Shown here: positions 18,288 through 25,267 of the stretch, piece after piece | Position numbering within the stretch: the stretch's first letter is position 1 | Layout: every line of letters begins with the position of its first letter | Origin: Rubritalea tangerina | GTDB lineage: Bacteria; Verrucomicrobiota; Verrucomicrobiia; Verrucomicrobiales; Akkermansiaceae | Assembly (NCBI RefSeq): GCF_042683245.1 | Contig: NZ_JBHUJB010000035.1 | Location: 147,941 to 211,940 of the forward strand | Direction of reading: 5' to 3' | Length of the DNA: 64,000 nucleotides | Translations under genes and position numbers: made by a program | The notes under the pieces: generated by a model | The model's database searches: none | The model's input: only the letters and a program-made list of their open reading frames with translations | What the model was told of the DNA's origin: nothing

Positions 18288-19184
18288 TTATTCCATCGCC
18301 TTCATAGCGGTGGTGATTTCGAGAAGTTCTGCAGTAATCGCTGCCTGACGGAGCTTGTTGAACTCGAGGGTGAGGTCTGCCACCATTTCGTTCGCGTTGT
18401 CTGTCGCAGCCTTCATGGATACCATGCGTGCAGAGTGCTCGGATGCACGTGATTCTACGAGCATCTGGTAAACCTGGAAGTTCACGTACTGCGGAAGCAA
18501 TGTGTCGAGAACCTTCTCAGGACTCGGCTCAAAAAGGTATTCCTTCTCAAGTGCTGCAGCCTTGTCAGTCTCAGTCACAGCACCTTTGCCTACGCCTTCA
18601 TAATCCTGCTTTTCACCGAGCTCAGATGACTCGATAGGAAGTAGTTGGATCACCTTTGGCTCCTGCACCATGGTGGATTTGAAGTCGTTGAATGCAACCT
18701 TGATGCAGTCGTACTCACCACTGAGGAATTGCTCAGTGAGAAACTTAGAAATCGGACGTGCTTCTGCAAATGGCACTGGATCCTTGACCACGAAGTCCGC
18801 CTTGAGATCCTTGCCTGACTTCATCAAGTTGAGGCGAAGCTTGCGTCCAACAGTGACGTACTCAGTCTCGCCAGTGTGTGCGTTGTTCACTTCCTTGAGA
18901 AGGTTGGCATTCAAACCACCACAAAGACCTTTGTCTGTTGAGATGACAAGTGTCAGAGTCTTCTGGCCTTCGCGCTTCTCGAGAAGTGGGTGAGCATTCT
19001 CATCCACGTTCTCTTTGAGATTCACCAGCACCTTGTTGAGCTCATCAGCATATCCACGACCTGCGACTGCTTGATCCTGGGCCTTCTTCATCTTGGCCGC
19101 AGCAACGAGCTCCATCGCGCGTGTGATCTGCGCTGTGTTTTTCACCGACTTAATGCGGCGACGAATGTCTCTCAGATTTGCCAT
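18288..19184 (-). CDS. atpG: ATP synthase F1 subunit gamma
   Basis: This is the 298-residue central-stalk subunit. The N-terminal helix begins ANLRDIRRRIKSVKNTAQITRAMELVAAAKMKKAQ, the central part contains LVISTDKGLCGGLN, and the C-terminal helix has SRASEHSARMVSMKAATDNANEM and ends ITAELLEITTAMKAME. All are hallmark gamma sequences. It rotates inside the alpha3beta3 ring and couples proton flow to catalysis. A region at ~195-225 (GEKQDYEGVGKGAVTETDKAAALE) looks like a small lineage-specific loop. It follows atpA by 86 bases. Confidence 0.97.
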   Translation of the reverse strand: MANLRDIRRRIKSVKNTAQITRAMELVAAAKMKKAQDQAVAGRGYADELNKVLVNLKENVDENAHPLLEKREGQKTLTLVISTDKGLCGGLNANLLKEVNNAHTGETEYVTVGRKLRLNLMKSGKDLKADFVVKDPVPFAEARPISKFLTEQFLSGEYDCIKVAFNDFKSTMVQEPKVIQLLPIESSELGEKQDYEGVGKGAVTETDKAAALEKEYLFEPSPEKVLDTLLPQYVNFQVYQMLVESRASEHSARMVSMKAATDNANEMVADLTLEFNKLRQAAITAELLEITTAMKAME

Positions 19185-19270
19185 TTTCTAAATTGTTAGT
19201 AGCGAGTGGAGTGGAGAATGAGGAAATGGAGCGGACGGCTTCTCCTACCGTCCGCTACTTTGATTGGAAA

Positions 19271-20803
19271 TTACTTCCAAGTACCTTTGAAGTCTTCGAG
19301 TGCTTGTGTAAGCGCATCCTTCACACCGTCAGTGATCGCCTTCTCATCAGCAATGAGCTGGAGAACGTCAGCCTTACGGGTGTTGAAGAACTCTTCGAGT
19401 GCAGCTTGACACTCCTTAATGCGCTCAACAGCCACATCGTCGAAGTAACCATTCTGCATAGAGAAGAGAACAACTACCTGCATCTGCATGGAAAGCGGTG
19501 AATATTGGTTCTGCTTGAAGAGCTCAACAATGCGCTGACCACGTTCAATCTTAGCCTTAGTCGCGTCGTCAAGATCAGACCCAAACTGAGCGAATGCCTG
19601 AAGCTCACGGAACTGAGCAAGGTCAAGCTTAGTTGTACCAGCAACCTTCTTGATCGCCTTTGTCTGCGCAGATGAACCTACACGAGATACAGAAAGACCA
19701 ACAGAAATCGCCGGGCGAATACCTTGGTTGAACAAGTCAGTCTCAAGGAAGATCTGACCGTCAGTAATGGAGATCACGTTTGTTGGAATGTAGGCAGATA
19801 CGTCACCAGCCTGTGTCTCAATGATTGGAAGCGCTGTAAGGGAACCACCACCTGCATTCTGTGAAAGACGTGCAGAACGCTCAAGAAGACGGCTGTGGAG
19901 GTAGAATACGTCACCTGGGTACGCCTCACGTCCTGATGGACGCTTAAGAATGAGGGACACCTGACGGTATGCTACAGCGTGCTTTGAAAGGTCATCGAAT
20001 ACGATCAAGCACTCTTCACCTTTGTCCATGAGGTACTCAGCAATCGCACAACCTGTGTAGGGTGCGAGGTACTGGTTTGCTGCAGAGTCAGCTGCAGATG
20101 CGGAAACGATTGTTGTGCAGTCCATTGCGCCTGCTTCTTCAAGTGTCGCAATAGTACGTGCTACGTTAGATGCCTTCTGACCAATCGCTACGTAGATACA
20201 CTTCATTGGCTTGAAGCCAGGAAGCTTGCCTGCTTCAGCAGCCTTGTTCTGGTTAGAAATAGAAATGATGGAGTCAATTGCGATCGTGGTCTTACCTGTC
20301 GCACGGTCACCAATGATAAGCTCACGCTGGCCACGACCAATCGGCACCATCGCGTCAATCGCCATGATACCTGTCTGAACTGGTACGTTCACAGACTCAC
20401 GCTTAATGATACCAGGAGCAATCTTCTCAACTGGATATTGAGCAGCAGCTTCGATAGCACCCTTGCCGTCTACAGGGTTACCAAGTGTGTCAACTACACG
20501 ACCAAGAAGACCTTCACCTACTGGCACGGAAAGAAGTTTTCCTGTTGTCTTACACTCGTCACCTGCCTTGAGGGCCTGATACTCACCGAGAAGAACGACA
20601 CCCACTTCACCTTCTTCAAGGTTGAGTGCCAAACCGATGATTCCACCTGGGAATTCGATCATTTCATTGAGCTGAACGTCGCTGAGACCTTCAACTTTCG
20701 CCACACCGTCACCGATTTCACGGATGATACCTACGTTACTTTTGCCGACGGAGGTCGAGACGTTTGCGATCTCCTGTTCGAGTTCCTGAAGAATGCTGCT
20801 CAT
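19271..20803 (-). CDS. atpA: ATP synthase F1 subunit alpha
   Basis: This is the 510-residue non-catalytic nucleotide-binding subunit. It has an N-terminal crown domain (IREIGDGVAKVEGLSDVQLNEMIEFPGG), the P-loop GDRATGKT at about 170 (more often GDRQTGKT), the arginine-finger region ISVGLSVSRVGSSAQ, and the C-terminal helical domain. Its presence in order between atpH and atpG is canonical. The Ala in the P-loop replaces a residue that is not strictly conserved, so function is expected to be normal. Confidence 0.98.
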   Translation of the reverse strand: MSSILQELEQEIANVSTSVGKSNVGIIREIGDGVAKVEGLSDVQLNEMIEFPGGIIGLALNLEEGEVGVVLLGEYQALKAGDECKTTGKLLSVPVGEGLLGRVVDTLGNPVDGKGAIEAAAQYPVEKIAPGIIKRESVNVPVQTGIMAIDAMVPIGRGQRELIIGDRATGKTTIAIDSIISISNQNKAAEAGKLPGFKPMKCIYVAIGQKASNVARTIATLEEAGAMDCTTIVSASAADSAANQYLAPYTGCAIAEYLMDKGEECLIVFDDLSKHAVAYRQVSLILKRPSGREAYPGDVFYLHSRLLERSARLSQNAGGGSLTALPIIETQAGDVSAYIPTNVISITDGQIFLETDLFNQGIRPAISVGLSVSRVGSSAQTKAIKKVAGTTKLDLAQFRELQAFAQFGSDLDDATKAKIERGQRIVELFKQNQYSPLSMQMQVVVLFSMQNGYFDDVAVERIKECQAALEEFFNTRKADVLQLIADEKAITDGVKDALTQALEDFKGTWK

Positions 20804-20864
20804 AGCTTACTTATTGGTTAGATTGGTTTGTTTACCCTTTAGTGGGATTCGTTTTGGGATTTGG

Positions 20865-21257
20865 TTAGAACGCATTGACAATGTTGTCGAGACGGGCCTT
20901 GACGGTGCCGTCCCAGACATCATCACCCTTGCGGATGCGAATTCCACCCAGAAGGGCAGAGTTGACTCTGTATTCGAATGTTAAGTCGTCGCCATACTTT
21001 GCTGTGAGCTTGCTCACAATGCTTTCCTTGGTGGCTGCGTCAATCTCAGCCGCACTGTCAATCGTGACGTGCTTCTTGGCGAGATCGAGCTCAAGCAAAC
21101 GCTTGAGTGTGATAAGGATTCCACGGAAGTTGCGCGGCTTGCGCTCGGCAACAGTCTTTACAACTTTGCTGAACTTAGCTTCGTCGAGTTTCCCCTCTGC
21201 AGTACAAAGGCGGTAAAGTCGGCGTGCTGCGGCAGCTGCGTCTTTAGATACTTTCAT
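20865..21257 (-). CDS. atpH: ATP synthase F1 subunit delta (short form)
   Basis: The protein has only 130 residues, whereas delta/OSCP subunits usually have about 175-185. The C-terminal half is recognisable (EYRVNSALLGGIRIRKGDDVWDGTVKARLDNIVNAF), and position between atpF and atpA supports the call. The N-terminal six-helix bundle that binds the alpha crown is compressed to about 80 residues. The start ATG at 21257 is preceded by a 46-base gap after atpF, leaving no room for a normal-length N-terminus. It connects F1 to the peripheral stalk. Confidence 0.85.
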   Translation of the reverse strand: MKVSKDAAAAARRLYRLCTAEGKLDEAKFSKVVKTVAERKPRNFRGILITLKRLLELDLAKKHVTIDSAAEIDAATKESIVSKLTAKYGDDLTFEYRVNSALLGGIRIRKGDDVWDGTVKARLDNIVNAF

Positions 21258-21303
21258 GGTTGGTTAATGGCGATCGACGTTTGAAAAAATTAATTGCTTG
21301 AGA

Positions 21304-21834
21304 TTAGCCCTCGACACTTGCGAGTGCTTCCTGGTTGATGCGCTTGTTGTCTTCGTCGGTAAGTACCTTACCGGTGACAGCTGCTGTAGTAGCCACTACA
21401 AGCTGACCAAACTCAGACTTAAGCTCAGCTTTCATCTTCTCGCTCTCAGCCTTAGCAGTTGCTTCTGCTTTCGCGAGGATGTCCTGTGCCTTAGCAATAG
21501 CTTCCTGTGACTTCTCTTCTGAGAGAGCTGCTGCGCTATCTTTTGCTTCTTCAATCAGGCGCTTGGCATCGTTGTTAGCTTTCTCAAGAGCTGCTGCTGT
21601 CTGCTCCTCTGATTCAGCTAACTGAGTCTCAATGCGCTTCAGCTTTTCTTCACCTTCTGCAATGCGCTTAGCACGTTGCTCAAGCATCGCAAGGATTGGT
21701 GTGAAAGCGAACTTCTTCAAAACGATGATCACAATGATAAAGTTAATCAACTGAGCTCCAAAAAGGAACCAGTTCACGCCAAATGGTTCTGTGAGGTCGG
21801 ATACAATACCGCCTGCTGCGAGTGTAGTGATCAT
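21304..21834 (-). CDS. atpF: ATP synthase Fo subunit b
   Basis: The 176-residue protein has one N-terminal transmembrane helix (FGVNWFLFGAQLINFIIVIIVLKKF, ~19-43), then a long charged coiled coil (residues ~50-150, KRIAEGEEKLKRIETQLAESEEQTAAALEKA...). This is the standard peripheral-stalk b subunit. Only one b-type gene is present, so the stalk would be a homodimer. It lies 94 bases after atpE. Confidence 0.95.
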   Translation of the reverse strand: MITTLAAGGIVSDLTEPFGVNWFLFGAQLINFIIVIIVLKKFAFTPILAMLEQRAKRIAEGEEKLKRIETQLAESEEQTAAALEKANNDAKRLIEEAKDSAAALSEEKSQEAIAKAQDILAKAEATAKAESEKMKAELKSEFGQLVVATTAAVTGKVLTDEDNKRINQEALASVEG

Positions 21835-21928
21835 TATCTAAAAAGTTTATTGATGAGAGTGTTTTTGAAAAACTCGCTGCCGTCCATCAAAGCGGCAGCG
21901 AGTGAAATCTTATTTTCCAGAGGCAGGA

Positions 21929-22120
21929 TTACTTACCAAGGAAGAGTGTAAGAATGAAGATACCCTCACAGAGAGCTGCAAGAATAATTGCAAGTGTAAG
22001 GATAGGACCTGCTGCACCTGGGTTACGACCAGTTGCTTCAGTTGCCTTGAAGCCGATGAGGCCGATACCGATAGCTGCACCGAGTGCTGCTGCTGCGATT
22101 GCGTATGATACTGAGAACAT
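21929..22120 (-). CDS. atpE: ATP synthase Fo subunit c
   Basis: The 63-residue proteolipid is a short two-helix hairpin: helix 1 has the glycine-rich GAAIGIGLIG, the polar loop is ATGRNPGAAG, and helix 2 carries the ion-binding Glu in ALCEGIFIL. The Glu is followed by Gly, and the Ser/Thr and Gln partners of sodium-type rings are absent, so proton coupling is inferred. c-subunits usually have 70-80 residues, so this one is on the short side. The gene is alone between atpB and atpF. Confidence 0.95.
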   Translation of the reverse strand: MFSVSYAIAAAALGAAIGIGLIGFKATEATGRNPGAAGPILTLAIILAALCEGIFILTLFLGK

Positions 22121-22212
22121 AATATTAGTTTTCTAGTTTGTTGTTGTTTGTTTCATGGAACCCCCCACGGTCGCTATGCTATGAGTCTGATTCCTGAGAG
22201 TGTGTAAATTGT

Positions 22213-23094
22213 TTAGTGCTCTTCGCCGTGTTCTTCATCGTGATCGTGCTCACAGATAAGCTTGAGGAATACTGCACAGAGGAGAGTGAATACGAGCGCT
22301 TGAACGCCACCTACGAGGAGCTTGATTGGGTACATTGGGAGCGCAGGCAAGAATGCAAGCCACTTACCACCAAGCGCCATGAGTGTCTCGAGAGTCTGCT
22401 CACCACCGTAGATGTTACCGTAGAGACGGAAGGAAAGAGCGATTGGGCGAATAGCGATAGAGATAACCTCAAGAACACCAACCACGAAGAAGATGAAGGC
22501 CATAACCACAACCATGAGTCCACCAAACTTACCCTTAGGAGCAAAGATGTGGGCTAGGAAACCTTTGAGGCCGTTCTCTGTGATTGCCCAGTAGAACCAG
22601 AGAAGAGCGAATGTGAACGCCATCGCTGCTGTCATGTTTACGTCAGCATTACCACCACGCAGAAGTGGTTGCGCGAAGTGACCGTGGGAATCCATCCCCC
22701 ACCCCATGGTTCCAACCCCAGGGATAAGACCTAAATAGTTAGAGATGATAATGAGAAGGAAAGTCGCACCGAAGAACCAAAAAGTACGCTTAGCTAAGTG
22801 ATCACCAAGAATGCCAGCGAAGAAATTAAAGAGAGATTCAATAACCCACTCAGCAAAGTTTTGGAACCCCTTAGGAACCATGGTAAGTTTCCCAGCACCT
22901 GCTCGGCAGAAAAGAACGATCACACCCACCGCAATCCAAACCATCACATAAGAGTTGGTGATGAACTGAAGCTTCTCACTCAAACTTACTGGAGCTGGTG
23001 GTAATACAGGCATTCCTCCTTCGCCTGCAGCAACTGCAAAGCCCATTGTGAAAAATAGGAGAATCAATGATAGGAAAGTCGTTTTCTTAGCCAT
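22213..23094 (-). CDS. atpB: ATP synthase Fo subunit a
   Basis: The 293-residue protein has an N-terminal signal-like hydrophobic segment, then five to six membrane helices. The conserved arginine helix reads LEVISIAIRPIALSFRLYGNIYGGE, in which the second Arg (SFRL) is the essential stator residue next to the c-ring. It ends in a His/Glu/Asp-rich tail (EHDHDEEHGEEH). It is the first gene of the operon, and no atpI was seen upstream. A perfect TGTGA-N6-TCACA palindrome lies 67-86 bases upstream of its start. Confidence 0.96.
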   Translation of the reverse strand: MAKKTTFLSLILLFFTMGFAVAAGEGGMPVLPPAPVSLSEKLQFITNSYVMVWIAVGVIVLFCRAGAGKLTMVPKGFQNFAEWVIESLFNFFAGILGDHLAKRTFWFFGATFLLIIISNYLGLIPGVGTMGWGMDSHGHFAQPLLRGGNADVNMTAAMAFTFALLWFYWAITENGLKGFLAHIFAPKGKFGGLMVVVMAFIFFVVGVLEVISIAIRPIALSFRLYGNIYGGEQTLETLMALGGKWLAFLPALPMYPIKLLVGGVQALVFTLLCAVFLKLICEHDHDEEHGEEH

Positions 23095-23160
23095 GGAATT
23101 AAATCGCCATCACGGCGAGCGAGTGCTCAATAACCCCCACGTCAATACCGAGCAAGCCTA

Positions 23161-23180
23161 TTTGTGAAATTTTTCACAAA
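23161..23180. promoter_or_regulatory. CRP/FNR-type palindrome upstream of atpB
   Basis: The 20-base palindrome tttgtgaaatttttcacaaa is perfect and contains TGTGA-N6-TCACA, the CRP consensus architecture. It lies 67-86 bases before the atpB start in the only plausible promoter region of the ATP synthase operon. Its regulator is not in the window, and the CRP/FNR assignment is inferred from the motif alone. Confidence 0.55.
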
Positions 23181-23338
23181 GTCAGATTAACCCTCTGAAA
23201 ATAAGCACTTTCCCACATTTTTTTCTGAGACAGCATTTCACTCGCCCATTGTTAGGAGAACTTAAGAATTGAAGTCCTTTCAACCCAGCTCGATGAATCC
23301 CTAGCTACACCGTCCTCCTACCAAAGTCACCCCTATGC

Positions 23339-24685
23339 TCAGCCCCAATTTGCCGCATAACTGCGCGCCAGACGCAACTGCGCCTGCTCACCAGTGTGCA
23401 CCTTAATTCCATCCACACCATAGATAGCCACTGGCTCAAACACCCCCATCCGTATCGCCTGATTCATTAAACCCTCCGCCGACAGACACAACCTCCCCGC
23501 CTTCTCCTCAAGCTCAAAGTCCACCCCCGCCCCTGATTGGTAGGACCGATACACCACCTCAGTACACGCCAGCCGGTCAGACTGTCTGAAATCGAACACA
23601 AAGTCATAGCGCTTTCCTGCATGACTCATCGCACAACGCACCGCCTCCGCCACACGCTCCTTTTCAAGTGTCGGTCTCAATATCGTAAACGCATCCACCG
23701 CCAAGGTCTCAGTCAGAGCCCTAAAATGCACCCCATCCTTCTTCGCCTCCACCACATTCACCCCCTCAGCAGTCACCTCCTCTATCCCCAAAGCCTCCCG
23801 CTGCTCCTGACTTCCTATATAAAATGCAGCATGCGGCCAAAACCCCGGCAAGAAAAGGTTACTCATCGCCTCATCGTGACGCGTGATAATCACATCTCCA
23901 GGCTGGAGAATCGACCACGCCTTAGCCAAAACCCGCGGCGTCACTCGCTTGCCTGACTTTTGAATCGCCAACACAGGCTGTTTCACCTCCGCTATCACCC
24001 TCCCACTCATCCTAAATAACTGAAACATTACCTTCCGATATCCAGAATGATGCCGCCTCTTGAACGAAAATACCCGGTACTGCAACTGACGCTTTAAATA
24101 CCCCGTCTTGGAACGCCGAATAAATGGCAATTCCTCCTCCAATACCTCTATCAACTCCTGCATCCTTCCCCCTTCTTCCCTCAATCCCATAATCTCATCA
24201 GCGTGTAGCTCCCAAAACAAGGTCGCCTCATAAAACCGCCACATCCGCCGCGGCGATGTCAAACTCTTGTAGAGCCGCGTATAACTCCCGCGCTCTATAC
24301 CATACCGTTGCTCCGCTTCATCCAACTTCTTCCATACCAAAAAATGATCCCCCGCTAAATCTACAATATACTCAGCCGCACGCATCAACACACATGCCGC
24401 CGTAAACGCCACCGCAAAGGACCTTAAACAATTCTCCCAATCGTCCTCGTCATAATAATGTGGCTCCAAATCCGCAATACACCCCAATAATACCGCCCTC
24501 AACCTCAAATACTGACGGTAACTGTCTCGTAACCTCTCATCCTCGTCAGGTAAAAAATACCCGCGATCCTGCGCCGCATTCACATCATCTAACAGTTCTA
24601 CCAACTCAGACCTGTGCGGTATCCCCTTCGTAGCTGATACCACCAACTCTAATACCGGATCAATCTTGTTGGGCTGTAACGACAT
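23339..24685 (-). CDS. YiiX-type permuted papain-like (NlpC/P60 superfamily) protein
   Basis: I start at the ATG at 24685 (a TTG six codons upstream is possible), giving 448 residues. The N-terminal ~240 residues are helical and charged, and I do not recognise them. The C-terminal ~200 residues fit the circularly permuted papain-like YiiX/YebB group: LQPGDVIITRHDEAMSNLFLPGFWPHAAFYIG holds the catalytic His, VVEAKKDGVHFRAL follows, and SDRLACTEVVYRSY holds the Cys. Such enzymes cleave amide or thioester bonds, possibly in lipoproteins or peptidoglycan. No signal peptide is visible. Substrate and location are uncertain. Confidence 0.75.
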   Translation of the reverse strand: MSLQPNKIDPVLELVVSATKGIPHRSELVELLDDVNAAQDRGYFLPDEDERLRDSYRQYLRLRAVLLGCIADLEPHYYDEDDWENCLRSFAVAFTAACVLMRAAEYIVDLAGDHFLVWKKLDEAEQRYGIERGSYTRLYKSLTSPRRMWRFYEATLFWELHADEIMGLREEGGRMQELIEVLEEELPFIRRSKTGYLKRQLQYRVFSFKRRHHSGYRKVMFQLFRMSGRVIAEVKQPVLAIQKSGKRVTPRVLAKAWSILQPGDVIITRHDEAMSNLFLPGFWPHAAFYIGSQEQREALGIEEVTAEGVNVVEAKKDGVHFRALTETLAVDAFTILRPTLEKERVAEAVRCAMSHAGKRYDFVFDFRQSDRLACTEVVYRSYQSGAGVDFELEEKAGRLCLSAEGLMNQAIRMGVFEPVAIYGVDGIKVHTGEQAQLRLARSYAANWG

Positions 24686-24912
24686 CCTGATATCCACTCT
24701 CAATTTAACAAATCATCATGTCAACTCATAAGCTAAATATAGATCCATATAACAAAATCTAACAAATGAGATACGCTGATATATCAACCAAAAAGTGGTC
24801 ACCTACAATGGATAACGAGAACTTGGCAAGCCAAAAACCCTTATACCATATGGGATTTTTTCTACTCTTTTAACTTTACAAATGCGAAGGACTTGGCGAA
24901 AAGTGTAGCGCT

Positions 24913-25188
24913 ATGAATAAAGCTGAACTTGTAGAAGCAATCCAAAAGAACCTCGGGAAAGACGCAACTAAGCGCGCAGCAGAAGACGCTCTTTCCGCAG
25001 TACTCACTTCCATCGCTAAAGGCGTTAAGAAAGACAAAAAAGTCCAACTTATCGGTTTCGGCACATTTGAAGTGAAGAAGCGTGCAGCTCGTATGGGCCG
25101 CAACCCTAAGACTGGCGAATCCATGAAGATCAAGGCATCAAAAACTGTCGGCTTCAAGGCTTCTTCCACGCTTAAAGCATCTCTCTAA
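24913..25188 (+). CDS. HU-family DNA-binding protein
   Basis: The 91-residue protein begins MNKAELVEAIQKNLGKDATKRAAEDAL, then VQLIGFGTFEVKKRAARMGRNPKTGE, matching HU-beta in length and the DNA-intercalating arm (RNPKTGE). It would bind and bend DNA as a dimer in the nucleoid. It stands alone, with a 227-base upstream gap and a strong terminator immediately downstream. No Shine-Dalgarno sequence is visible. Its codon use is that of a highly expressed gene, unlike the pyrimidine-rich plus-strand genes nearby. Confidence 0.95.
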   Translation: MNKAELVEAIQKNLGKDATKRAAEDALSAVLTSIAKGVKKDKKVQLIGFGTFEVKKRAARMGRNPKTGESMKIKASKTVGFKASSTLKASL

Positions 25189-25210
25189 TCCCTTTTATTT
25201 AAAGGCTTTC

Positions 25211-25247
25211 AAAACCCTATCACTCACGCAGTGATAGGGTTTTTTCT
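25211..25247 (+). terminator. Intrinsic terminator of the HU gene
   Basis: A 14-base stem (aaaaccctatcact at 25211-25224, agtgatagggtttt at 25230-25243) with a loop of five bases is followed by further T residues. It lies 22 bases after the HU stop. Its A/T-flanked stem could also serve the convergent TPR gene. Confidence 0.9.
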
Positions 25248-25267
25248 TTTGTGTCAACACCACTACT

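Noticed and set aside
24823..24834. ttggcaagccaa palindrome upstream of the HU gene
   Set aside because: Short, single copy, and not positioned at an identifiable promoter; palindromes of this size are expected by chance.
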